This document shows positions 43,532 to 52,900 of a stretch of 64,000 bases of DNA, in pieces. This stretch comes from Fuerstiella sp. (lineage in GTDB: Bacteria; Planctomycetota; Planctomycetia; Planctomycetales; Planctomycetaceae), in NCBI GenBank assembly GCA_014238335.1, contig JABABI010000002.1, positions 18,593 to 82,592 of the forward strand. The letters are read 5' to 3'. Numbering within the stretch: position 1 is the first letter of the stretch; every line of letters begins with the position of its first letter. The translations under genes and the position numbers were made by a program. Under the pieces are notes generated by a model. It did not search any database. It was not told where the DNA came from and worked only from the letters and a program-made list of their open reading frames with translations.

Positions 43532-43657
43532 TTCCCAGGCTCCGACCTGGGAACACGTGCCCGCGAAACTCTGCTTCGCCAGGTAACAGGAGATCGTCCG
43601 CCAAACGAGACGAAGTAAAGCTTCGAGGAAAGGCAGTCCCAAACAGGAGTTTGGGAC
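43532..43657. repeat. Pair of REP-like palindromes
   Basis: TTCCCAGG-CTCCGA-CCTGGGAA (43532-43553, 8-bp stem) and GTCCCAAAC-AGGA-GTTTGGGAC (43636-43657, 9-bp stem). Both fall in the 172-base gap between the convergent stops at 43515 and 43688 and could act as terminators. The CCCAGGCTC...CCTGGGAA form is widespread as an intergenic palindrome in bacteria including planctomycetes (recalled, not searched). Confidence 0.7.
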
Positions 43658-43687
43658 CGACAATTGGAACGTTGCTCAGTGCACGAA

Positions 43688-44491
43688 CTACGGCTCGTCA
43701 ATCACGGGGTTCGTCAGCTGACCGATACCTTCGATATCGATCGTCACCGAATCGCCATCCTTCAGGTAAACCGGCGGCTTGCGAGCCAGTCCGACTCCGT
43801 GTGGCGTTCCCGTCAGGATCACAGTCCCCGGCATCAGAGTCGTACTGCCGCTGAGAAACTCAATCAACGTGGGCACGTCAAAGATCATGTCGTCTGTATT
43901 CCAGTCCTGCATGACCTCGCCGTTCAAAATCGTCTTGATCTTCAACGCATTGGGGTTCGGAATTTCATCTGCAGTCACCAGGCATGGTCCCAGTGGACAG
44001 AACGTGTCGAAATTCTTGCCTTTGCACCACTGGCTGCCGCCATATTTAATCTGCCAGTCGCGAGCACTCACATCGTGGCCGCATGTGTAGCCCAGTACGT
44101 AATCCAAAGCATCGGCTTTCGAAACGTTCTTGCACTTCCTGCCGATCACCACGGCCAGCTCACATTCGTAGTCGACTTCTTCGCTCTTCAGATGCGTGGG
44201 AACTTCAATGGGATCGCCTGGATGCTGCAGCGTCGCTGGTGACTTCATAAACAGGATGGGCCATTTCGGTTTCGGCAAACCACCTTCTTCGGCATGAAAC
44301 AAATAGTTCAGCCCGATGCACAGAATTGTTGGCGGATCGACCGGCGCCAGTAGTTTCTGAACGTCGGCAAATTTGTCAGTAACGGTATGATCGCCAAAGA
44401 TGCAGCCGTCAATTTCCAGCGAAGACCCGTCGTCCTGCTGAGCCGCATAGCGAATGTTGTTTGTTGAATCGTTGTAACGAATAATTCTCAT
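43688..44491 (-). CDS. Fumarylacetoacetate hydrolase family protein
   Basis: 267 residues from the ATG at 44491; the longer frame to 44686 adds 65 residues unlike the family. Metal ligands Glu109 and Glu111 (DYECEL) and Asp140 (CGHDVSARD) are present. In sugar-acid pathways this family hydrolyses 2,4-diketo-3-deoxy acids to pyruvate plus a hydroxy acid (for fuconate: pyruvate and lactate), or acts as ureidoglycolate lyase. The SDR gene 224 bases upstream on the same strand fits the first role. The 44492-44715 gap holds no gene I recognise. Confidence 0.85.
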   Translation of the reverse strand: MRIIRYNDSTNNIRYAAQQDDGSSLEIDGCIFGDHTVTDKFADVQKLLAPVDPPTILCIGLNYLFHAEEGGLPKPKWPILFMKSPATLQHPGDPIEVPTHLKSEEVDYECELAVVIGRKCKNVSKADALDYVLGYTCGHDVSARDWQIKYGGSQWCKGKNFDTFCPLGPCLVTADEIPNPNALKIKTILNGEVMQDWNTDDMIFDVPTLIEFLSGSTTLMPGTVILTGTPHGVGLARKPPVYLKDGDSVTIDIEGIGQLTNPVIDEP

Positions 44492-44715
44492 GGTGAATTT
44501 ACCGGCGGAAAAAGTGCGGAAAGACTGTGAGCGGGTCCGCAGAATATCAGCAACAGCAGAAATGGCCAGCGTTACCGCACCTGTGACGCGTCCGCTGCTG
44601 CACTCAGGGAGTATGGCCGGTGTCTGGAACATGGAACGAGTGAAACCCCGGGCGTTCTTCGCCAGCTCAGTCCAGCCTCCGATCATCCCACCGCAGGTGT
44701 GGCGCGCCGAAACGG

Positions 44716-45483
44716 CTACCGAATGCTGAGCGTTCCGCCGTCAATCGGGTGCACGCTGCCCGTCACAAAAGAAGCTTCGTCACTGCACAGAAACAGCGCT
44801 GCCACAGCAATTTCTTTCGGACGGCCCATACGTCCGATGGGCTGAAAAGCCGCCAGTTTTTCCATAACGGCTTCTTCCTCACCAGGATAATTCTGTGCCA
44901 CAAATCCGTCTACGAACGGCGTGTGAATTCGCCCGGGAAGAATGGCGTTACAACGAATTCCCTTGTCGACAAAATCCTTGGCAACGGAATACGTTAACGC
45001 GACAACAGCGCCCTTACTGGTCGAATAGGCAAATCTTTCTGCCAGTCCGAACCACGCCACTGTTGAGGCAATATTCAGAATCGCGGAGCCCTGCGGCATG
45101 TGCGGAATCACAGCGTAGCAGCAGTTATAAACCCCTTTCACGTTAACCGCCATGACTCGATCAAAGTCGGCCTCTTCTGTCGTCGTGGCGCTGCCCACAT
45201 GAGCGATGCCGGCATTGTTCACCAGAATGTCAATCTGGCCACGCTCGGCGACAATCGCCTCAACCTGCGATTTCACGCCGGCCTGGTCGGTAACATCGCA
45301 GACACGAGCGGTCGCTGAGCCGCCGGCGGAAACGATCTCGGACACGGTCGCTTCGGCTGTCACCTCATCAACTTCGAAGATCTGCACGTGAGCACCCCGC
45401 TCGGCAAACATTTCGGCGATGCCCTTACCAATACCAGAACCGCCACCGGTGATAATCGCGTTTTTTTCGTCGAGTCGTAGCAC
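44716..45483 (-). CDS. SDR oxidoreductase, keto-deoxy sugar acid dehydrogenase type
   Basis: 255 residues, GTG start with AGGAAA 8 bases upstream. GGGSGIG (13-19), NNAG (89-92), Ser140 and Tyr153/Lys157 (YSTSK) are all intact. It resembles SDRs annotated as 2-keto-3-deoxy-L-fuconate dehydrogenase, which feed the FAH-type hydrolase. Divergent from the IlvD-type dehydratase, which would make the 2-keto-3-deoxy acid it uses. The pathway assignment is inferred from the trio. Confidence 0.85.
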   Translation of the reverse strand: MLRLDEKNAIITGGGSGIGKGIAEMFAERGAHVQIFEVDEVTAEATVSEIVSAGGSATARVCDVTDQAGVKSQVEAIVAERGQIDILVNNAGIAHVGSATTTEEADFDRVMAVNVKGVYNCCYAVIPHMPQGSAILNIASTVAWFGLAERFAYSTSKGAVVALTYSVAKDFVDKGIRCNAILPGRIHTPFVDGFVAQNYPGEEEAVMEKLAAFQPIGRMGRPKEIAVAALFLCSDEASFVTGSVHPIDGGTLSIR

Positions 45484-45496
45484 TTCAGTTTCCTGT

Positions 45497-45515
45497 TATA
45501 ATTTGCGACACGCAA
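45497..45515 (+). promoter_or_regulatory. Possible -10 element and operator in divergent promoter
   Basis: A consensus TATAAT (45497-45502) is followed by the small palindrome TTGCG-ACA-CGCAA (45503-45515). It lies between the divergent SDR (start 45483) and dehydratase (start 45607). No good -35 box is seen, so the call is weak. Confidence 0.35.
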
Positions 45516-45606
45516 TGTACAGCATCAGCCAGGGTCGGTCACCGACTTACAGAGTACACAGTACGTCGCAACTCAGCCACCAACACGAATTCGGTAAACA
45601 TCTCAC

Positions 45607-47382
45607 ATGAACGACTCTTCGAAACGTCTCCGCAGCCAACAATGGTTCAACATTCCGGACGATCCGGGAATGACGGCGATTTACGTCGAACGTTACCTGA
45701 ACTACGGCGTGACCCGTGACGAATTGCAGTCGGGCAAGCCGGTCATCGGAATCGCCCAGACCGGCAGTGACATCGCCCCCTGTAACCGAATTCATCTGCA
45801 GACTGTCGAACGCGCTAAAGACGGAATTCGAGCCGCCGGGGGAGTGCCGTTCGTTTTTCCCGTTCATCCCATACAGGAAAGTTGCCGACGACCGACTGCC
45901 GCACTGGACCGCAATCTGTCATACCTTGGACTGGTGGAAATCATCCATGGTTATCCGTTTGACGCGGTGATCCTGACCGCCGGCTGCGACAAGACGACTC
46001 CGGCCGGGCTGATGGCCGCCGCCACCACCAATCTGCCGGCCATCGTGCTGTCCGGCGGCCCTATGCTGGACGGCTGGTACGAAGGCAAACTGACCGGGTC
46101 AGGCATGGCCACATGGGAAGCCCGAAGACAGCTGGCTGCCGGACAGATCGACTATCAGGGCTTTATGGATCTGGTGTGCTCCACAACGACAAGTCCCGGC
46201 CACTGCAACACAATGGGCACAGCGTTGACGATGAATAGCCTTGCCGAGGTCCTGGGAATGTCGCTGCCAGGCAGTGCATCGATTCCAGCCGCCTATCGTG
46301 AACGCATGCAATCGGCTTACGAAACCGGACAGCGGGCCGTCGAAATCGTTCACGAGAACCTGACACCCGACCGCATTCTTACACGACAGGCATTCGAAAA
46401 TGCCATCGCCCTGAACACAGCCATCGGTGGTTCCACTAATGCGCCGCCGCATCTGGCCGCCATCGCGCGGCACGTGGGCGTTGAACTGGACATCAAGGAC
46501 TGGGAAGACATCGGCTACGACATACCGTTGCTGGTGAACTGCCAGCCGGCGGGTGATTTTCTGGGCGAAGGTTTTCACCGTGCCGGAGGTGTTCCGGCAG
46601 TGGTCAACGAACTGATAACCGCGGGAAAAATCCATACCGACGCACTAACGATCTCAGGAAAGTCGCTCTCCGAAAACGTGGCACAAAAGACAACTCAGGA
46701 CACGAACGTCATCCGGTCATACGATGCACCATTGATGCAGCAGGCCGGCTTCCTGGTGCTGTCCGGCAATCTGTTTGATTCTGCATTAATGAAAACCTGC
46801 GTGATCAGCGACGACTTTCGTGAACGCTATCTGTCCCAGCCGGGCAGCGAAAACTGCTTTGAATCCCGCGTCGTGGTGTTCGACGGTCCGGAAGATTATC
46901 ACTCTCGTATTGAAGACCCGTCTTTGAACATCGACGAATCCTGCCTGCTGGCGATACGAGGATGCGGCCCTATCGGTTATCCAGGCAGTGGTGAAGTGGT
47001 CAACATGCAGCCGCCCGCCACATTGCTGCAGAAAGGCGTCACACAGTTGCCGACGCTGGGCGACGGCCGACAAAGCGGCACATCAGCCAGCCCGTCACTG
47101 CTGAATGCTTCCCCGGAATCCGCCGTCGGTGGCAATCTTGGACTGCTGCAGACCGATGATACCGTCCGTATCGATCTGAACGGCCGAACGGTCATGTTGC
47201 TGGTGTCAGACGAGGAACTGGCGGAACGCCGCAACAATTATGAGCCACCGGAAATCACAAATGAAACACCGTGGCAGGAAATCTATCGAGGATGCGTGGG
47301 CCAACTGGCCACCGGAGGCTGTTTCGACTTCGCCACCAATTATCACAAAGTCGCCGAACAGGTACCGCGACATAATCACTGA
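45607..47382 (+). CDS. IlvD/Edd-family sugar-acid dehydratase (pentonate/arabonate type)
   Basis: 591 residues. Cys59 (APCN), Cys127 (AGCDKTTP) and Cys200 (GHCNTMG) are the iron-sulfur ligands of the family, spaced as in L-arabinonate/D-xylonate dehydratases, whose length (about 580-600) it also shares. The [2Fe-2S] enzyme removes water from an aldonic acid (arabonate, xylonate, fuconate or similar) to give the 2-keto-3-deoxy acid. Sharing a divergent promoter region with the SDR and FAH genes supports a complete non-phosphorylating route: dehydratase, SDR, FAH hydrolase. Confidence 0.87.
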   Translation: MNDSSKRLRSQQWFNIPDDPGMTAIYVERYLNYGVTRDELQSGKPVIGIAQTGSDIAPCNRIHLQTVERAKDGIRAAGGVPFVFPVHPIQESCRRPTAALDRNLSYLGLVEIIHGYPFDAVILTAGCDKTTPAGLMAAATTNLPAIVLSGGPMLDGWYEGKLTGSGMATWEARRQLAAGQIDYQGFMDLVCSTTTSPGHCNTMGTALTMNSLAEVLGMSLPGSASIPAAYRERMQSAYETGQRAVEIVHENLTPDRILTRQAFENAIALNTAIGGSTNAPPHLAAIARHVGVELDIKDWEDIGYDIPLLVNCQPAGDFLGEGFHRAGGVPAVVNELITAGKIHTDALTISGKSLSENVAQKTTQDTNVIRSYDAPLMQQAGFLVLSGNLFDSALMKTCVISDDFRERYLSQPGSENCFESRVVVFDGPEDYHSRIEDPSLNIDESCLLAIRGCGPIGYPGSGEVVNMQPPATLLQKGVTQLPTLGDGRQSGTSASPSLLNASPESAVGGNLGLLQTDDTVRIDLNGRTVMLLVSDEELAERRNNYEPPEITNETPWQEIYRGCVGQLATGGCFDFATNYHKVAEQVPRHNH

Positions 47383-47555
47383 CCGACAGGGTATGGCACT
47401 GAGACATGGCCGCACACGACGTATTCCATTCTGAGAACGGCGCACAATACAAGCACGACGCGAAGGCGAGTCGGTTTCGTGCGTTTGAAGAACACACATG
47501 CTGGCGCTGCGTGGCTTTTATCGGGAACTGTCAGGAAACAGTGAACGGTTCAACG

Positions 47556-48182
47556 TCAGAACGCCATCGGGTAGCTGCTCGGCGAATCAACTTCAACGCC
47601 AGGAGGACAGTCAAAGTTTTCTCCGACGAAGCGGTCCCACGAATCTCGTGTCTGCTCAGACACCAACCCCGCCATGCCCAGTTCACAGTTCTCACAAACC
47701 ATCAGCGGCGTCTGGCTGATGGGCGTAACCTGCGCGACGATTTCATTATCCCGGCACAGTCCGGCCAGTGAATAGCGGTGGCACTTGCTGCGTTCCGTTC
47801 CGCACACCAGACAGTGCTCAATGCACCGTTGCAGCAGTGCATCACCGTCCTCAGCGTTCTCAATTTCGCGGACCTCAATAATCTGCGGGCCCTCAACATC
47901 GTCCAGTCCGGCCGCTGCACTTTTCTGAAACTGCTCCTTCATATGAGCCGTAATGTTGGCTCGAGTCTCGTCTGAATACTCCTGGGTCAGCTTGTCGCGA
48001 CAGCGTTCGCACAACGCCATTTCAAAGACCGCCTCGCCGGCGACATAGCGTTTCTGGATCACGTACACGTTGGACTCAATCAGCGGAACTTCGCAGTCGA
48101 TGCACTTAAAGAATGGTGCACCCAAATATTCCGACCAGAACAGTTTGGGAACAGGTGCAAAGAAAATCCCGAAAAATGACAT
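47556..48182 (-). CDS. Hypothetical cysteine-rich, probable zinc-binding protein
   Basis: 208 residues, not recognised. It contains CxxC pairs at Cys27/30, Cys58/61 and Cys163/166 and a cluster CIEHCLVC plus Cys134 and Cys143 between, eleven cysteines in all, pointing to two to three zinc knuckles or a structural metal site. No signal peptide or membrane helix, so probably cytoplasmic. The central acidic part (DDVEGPQIIEVREIENAEDGDA) looks like a linker. It shares direction with the toroid protein upstream (111-base gap). The 47383-47555 interval downstream shows no gene. Confidence 0.65.
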   Translation of the reverse strand: MSFFGIFFAPVPKLFWSEYLGAPFFKCIDCEVPLIESNVYVIQKRYVAGEAVFEMALCERCRDKLTQEYSDETRANITAHMKEQFQKSAAAGLDDVEGPQIIEVREIENAEDGDALLQRCIEHCLVCGTERSKCHRYSLAGLCRDNEIVAQVTPISQTPLMVCENCELGMAGLVSEQTRDSWDRFVGENFDCPPGVEVDSPSSYPMAF

Positions 48183-48293
48183 CGTTGTCTCGCTGGTTTA
48201 TGCAGGACGGCCCGCAGCCGACTCGAGTTAACGCTCGGAAGTAAATGGTCCGCTCCCGCTGGTCACCGCAGGAAGCGAATAAGACGTTCCGAA

Positions 48294-49328
48294 TCACCGT
48301 TGGTAAATTGGCAGATAACCGTATTCGATGCACAGCGCCAGCAGTGACATGGCAGTCGCGTATGTATTTCCGGCTCCCCGTTCGCTGCCGTGAATGGGTT
48401 GCCAGAAGCCGGCCGGATGCTGCAGATCCAGGACGGATTCATACAGTACTGGCCGCGCCTGCTGCCACTCATCCCCACCAACTTTATACATACCTACGGT
48501 ACAATAGTAGACACCATAATAAAAATAGTGTTCCTGCTTCGTCAAAGGCCGCGACAGAATCAGGGCCGCGGCGGCCATCGTTTCCGGCGTCCGATGTTCA
48601 CCGCAGACTTCCAGTGCAACGATCCCTGTGCCGGAACGAGTCACCGTGGCACCGTGTCCCGCCATGTAGCCGAAGCCTCCACCACGTTCGACTCGCAGTC
48701 GCTTAATGTACGCGATCGCCCGGTCGATATTCTGACTCGGCACATCGCAGCCGATATCTTTGGCCGCTCGCAAAGCCAGTAACTGCCACGCAGTCACACT
48801 CAAATCGGCGTCGCCACTGGTCGGCTGATACCGCCAGCCACCATCGTGCTGACGTCCTTTGGGGTGATTCTGCGCATCAACAATCAGCTTCGTCGCTCGC
48901 TCCAGTCCCTTCTGACAGCGATCCGCCTGAGACTCGTTCACCATACCGGAAACCTCCGCCAGCATCAGCGTGGCAATGCCGTGGCTGTACATCGGCCCGT
49001 GACTGCGTTTCGCTCCGACCAGCAAACCGTTGGCTTGCTGTTCGCCCAGAACCCACGCCACGCCTTTCGTCAGGTGTCGGCCGTAGGGGCCTTCGTCGGG
49101 AACATGTCCGGCTGCCATCAACGCCATGACAGCCAGTGACGTCGCCGCCGTGGACTCTCCGTAGTTGTCAGCGCGCCACGCTCCCGAAGGCAGCTGGTCG
49201 GTCACCAGCCATTGTACGGCTCTGTTGACGCTGTCATCAATTCTCTGCTCGAGTTCATCGGCACAGCAACGCCCGCAGATCGATACAACGGCAAGAAACA
49301 CAGCCACCAACTGTCGACAGCATCGCAT
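48294..49328 (-). CDS. Secreted prenyltransferase/squalene-oxidase repeat (alpha-alpha toroid) protein
   Basis: 344 residues from the ATG at 49328, chosen because AGGCGG stands 8 bases upstream and a signal peptide follows at once (LVAVFLAVVSICG). Upstream in-frame starts to 49484 add 52 residues without a leader. Internal repeats such as QLPSGAWRADNYGESTAATSL, HDGGWRYQPTSGDADLSVTA and ERGGGFGYMAG are PFTB/toroid repeats also found in terpene cyclases and complement-like domains. Exported proteins of this kind are frequent in planctomycetes; no enzymatic Asp motif (DxDD) is seen, so it is more likely binding or structural. The large alpha-2-macroglobulin with a similar toroid region is the next gene, divergent. 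Confidence 0.75.
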   Translation of the reverse strand: MRCCRQLVAVFLAVVSICGRCCADELEQRIDDSVNRAVQWLVTDQLPSGAWRADNYGESTAATSLAVMALMAAGHVPDEGPYGRHLTKGVAWVLGEQQANGLLVGAKRSHGPMYSHGIATLMLAEVSGMVNESQADRCQKGLERATKLIVDAQNHPKGRQHDGGWRYQPTSGDADLSVTAWQLLALRAAKDIGCDVPSQNIDRAIAYIKRLRVERGGGFGYMAGHGATVTRSGTGIVALEVCGEHRTPETMAAAALILSRPLTKQEHYFYYGVYYCTVGMYKVGGDEWQQARPVLYESVLDLQHPAGFWQPIHGSERGAGNTYATAMSLLALCIEYGYLPIYQR

Positions 49329-49952
49329 CGGCATCACCGCCTGGAAACTGGCCAGCCTCATGACACAAGACCCATTCTCTGGACTCGTCTGCGTCCGGCC
49401 TGTGGCGGAAGCCAATGTTTTTTTGATCATAATTTGTTCGCCCTGTGCACAGCCAGTCGCGTCAGGAAACGAATCGGAAACCAACCGCCGGAACGGCCCC
49501 TGGGGTGCTGCGCACTATTGGTTCCCAGCCCCTTTCCCCTGCCTCGATAGTCAATTCTCTGTCACCTGAACGTCGACACGACCTGCCAGCGTAGCTGTGA
49601 CCCACAGATTTACAAGCTTTTTACAAACAGACTTAGGTATGCAGAATGCTTCTTTCGTGGCTGTTTGTCCACGGCAGCCCACGGAGCGGCAAAAATTCCG
49701 TGAACCAAACGCGATTCTGTGAAACTTTAACAGGCTGACCGCGTCTGTTTACTACGAAGCCCGGTCGGAAACGGTTGTCGATGATCCCTCTGGTTCAATT
49801 AATTTGGTGCCGTTAACGTTCCGACAGCCAAGCGATTAATGAAGTTTCCCTGCATTTCCCATACATTACGTGAGCAACCAACGGAAGCGGATCTCCAATT
49901 CCCGAGCGTCGGCTTGCGGACCGTCCCGCACCAATTCTGAAAGCATGATTCC
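49329..49952. other. 624-bp divergent intergenic region
   Basis: Between the toroid protein and the alpha-2-macroglobulin. The first 156 bases are in frame with the toroid gene but precede its supported start. An AT-rich part at about 49607-49640 (around TTTACAAGCTTTTTACAAA) and another at 49790-49820 could hold promoters; no convincing -35/-10 pair or gene is seen. Confidence 0.5.
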
Positions 49953-52900
49953 ATGCGAAAGTATCTGTCTGTGTCGGCTGTCATGGCCAGCGTTTGTAGT
50001 TCTGTCCTGTTGGCTCACACTTTTTTTGCGGAACCCGTCGCCTTGCAGGACCGAAGTGTTCAGCGTATCCAGGCCGACAAATTATTCAACGACAATAACT
50101 TTGCGGAAGCTTTAAGCGTCTACCAAGCGCTAAGCCTGGATGAGAACAACAACGACGCGAAACTGACGCACGATTTTGGTCGGGCCGTAAATTGCATCAA
50201 TCAACTGAATCGCAGCAAGGAATTTGACGAATTCTTCGAAAACACGGTGGCCACGCATCCGTCAAACTGGCGTCTGTTGTTTCGGGCCGCTCAGATTCTG
50301 AGTGGCGAAGTTCCTCAGGAGGGATATCTGATTGCCGGACAGTTTGAACGCGGCTACCACCGCGGCGGCGGAAAAATGTTAAGTGCAGCCGCGCGAGACC
50401 GTGTCCGGGCAATCCAGCTAATGCGGCGGGCTCTCCCGCTGCTGCAGCAGGACAAACAGACGCAGCCACGTGAACGATCCGACGTTTACCATCTGCTGTC
50501 CGACGTCATCGGACAGTCGCGGTGGAGTGCTGCCTGGAAACTTCAGGATCTGACAGATCTGACCGCGCTGCCGGACTACGAAGAACCAGGGCGCATGGTT
50601 CGGGGTGTCGGATTTTTTTCTGTTAGTTCGTCGTCCGTTCAGTTTGGTCGAGGCCTCGCTCGGCACGGCGGATTCAAAGGGGCCCCTGTCGACAGTGATG
50701 GAACCCCCGCCTTTATCCAGCTCCCGCCAACGTGGGAAGCGGCGAAATCTGACGGTGAGCGCTGGCGGTGGGCGCTGAAACAAACTGCAAAAACCGATCC
50801 TCAACGGGAGAGTGAAATCGACCTTGAATGGGCTGCGTTCCTGCAATCGCAGTTTGGGGTGCAGAGCGGAGAGCCTGGCATCGTCATCCCGGTTCAAAAC
50901 GAAGCGAAGAAAAACACTGAACACCGGGTATTACACGAACTGGAGGACTCTGAAACCGTCGCCCACCTGGCCACCGGCACGAAACGCATCGACCTTCCGG
51001 ACGAATTCAACCACATTGTCATAATTGATGCAGTCATCGCGCGCGAGGATGATCAACAGAAACAGGCGCTCGAAGTACTGGTCAATGTGCGAATGACTCG
51101 CCAGCAGTACGCTCAGGCCGCGGACCTGCTGAAACGGAAACGGGGACTCACCACAGGCAAACAGAATCGACTCAACCTACAGCGTCGCATCGACCAGATT
51201 CTTAATAAATGGGTGCAGTTTCAGAGCGTCAATATCCAGCCAGCAGGCAAGGGGGCAACATTTGACATTCGTTATCGTAATGGTGCAAAGATCTCGTTCA
51301 CGGCACGCCCGGTCAACATCGATCAATTGCTGGCCGATACGAAAACGTATCTGCAGAGCAAACCCGATCGAGTCGACCATCAAAAAACTCGGATCGAAAA
51401 CATTGGTTTCCAGCTGATCAACAACAATCAGAACAAATACCTGGGGCCACCGGTCTCGAAATGGAATCTGAATCTGAATCCTCCCGACAACCACTTTGAT
51501 GCGGTCGAGACGGTCACAACTCCGCTGCAGAAGGCGGGCGCGTATTTCGTAACGGGCAGAATGAAAGGCGGCAACGAAGCCCGCATGGTCATCTGGGTGG
51601 CCGATACCGCGATCACTCGCAAACGCATCGAACAGGGCACGCTGCATTTTGTGGCCGATGCGGTCAGTGGCAGGCCGATTGACGGCGCTGATCTGGAATT
51701 CTTTGGCTGGCGACAGGAACGTGTCGGCCGCACACGTGATTACCGCGTGCTGACGAGTCGCTTTGCCGATCGTACTGACCAGAACGGCCTGTGCGTACCG
51801 GAACAGCAACAGCTGGAACGCAACTATCAATGGCTCACAATCGTCCGCACCGCCGACGGCCGCATGGCGTACGATGGGTTTAACGGTGTGTGGAATCCTC
51901 AGAAAATAGCGCCGCTGAGCTACAGCCCGATCAAAGTTTACAGCATCACAGACCGCCCGGTTTACCGGCCAAAGCATGACGTCAGGTTTCGCCTGTGGGT
52001 ACGGCAGCCTCGCTTCAGCCAGGACGACGCACGCTACACAAACAAGGCATACGTACTGCAGATTCGCAACCCGAAAGGCGACGTCGTTCTGGAGAAAGAC
52101 GTCACAACCGACCGCTGGGCCGGCATTGACGGTGAGTGGGCCATTCCGGAAAACACGACACTGGGCCGGTATGCATTGGTCGTCGGAAATCGATATTCAC
52201 AGAAAAGAACTTACAAACGCAACGGCATAACCGAGACGTACATTGTCGAAGGCGTCCGCGCGATCGGCCAGGGCAGCTTTCAGGTTGAAGAATACCGTAA
52301 ACCCGAATTCGAAGTCACAGTCGACGCGCCGGACAAGCCCGTAATGCTGGGCGAAAAGATCCAGGCCAAAGTCAACGCAAAGTACTACTTCGGAGCTCCC
52401 GTCACCGAAGCCACCGTTCACTACAAAGTTGAACGCACGAAAAAAGACAGCCGCTGGTACCCGGTGGCTCGCTGGGACTGGCTGTATTCACCGGGCTATT
52501 GGTGGTTCTCACCCGATCACTCGTGGTATCCCGGCTGGTCCCGCTGGGGCTGCTATGCACCAATTCCCATCTGGCGTGGCTGGAATCCGGATCCGCCGGA
52601 AGTTGTTGTCGAAGGCGATGCGGAAATCGATGAGGACGGGATGTTTCTGATCGACATCGACACCGCCGTAGCACTGCGTGAACACAGCGACAGCGACCAC
52701 AATTACAAAATCACGGCGGAAGTCGTGGACCAGTCGCGGCGGACCATTACCGGCACGGGGAACGTGCTGGTCGCCCGTGAACCGTTTAAGGTCTTTGTGT
52801 GGACAAATCGAGGTCACTACAAGACCGGCGACACCGTTGAGGTTGGTGTGCAGGCGCGTACACCAGACGGCAGGCCCGTCACGGGCAGCGGCAGGGCGGT

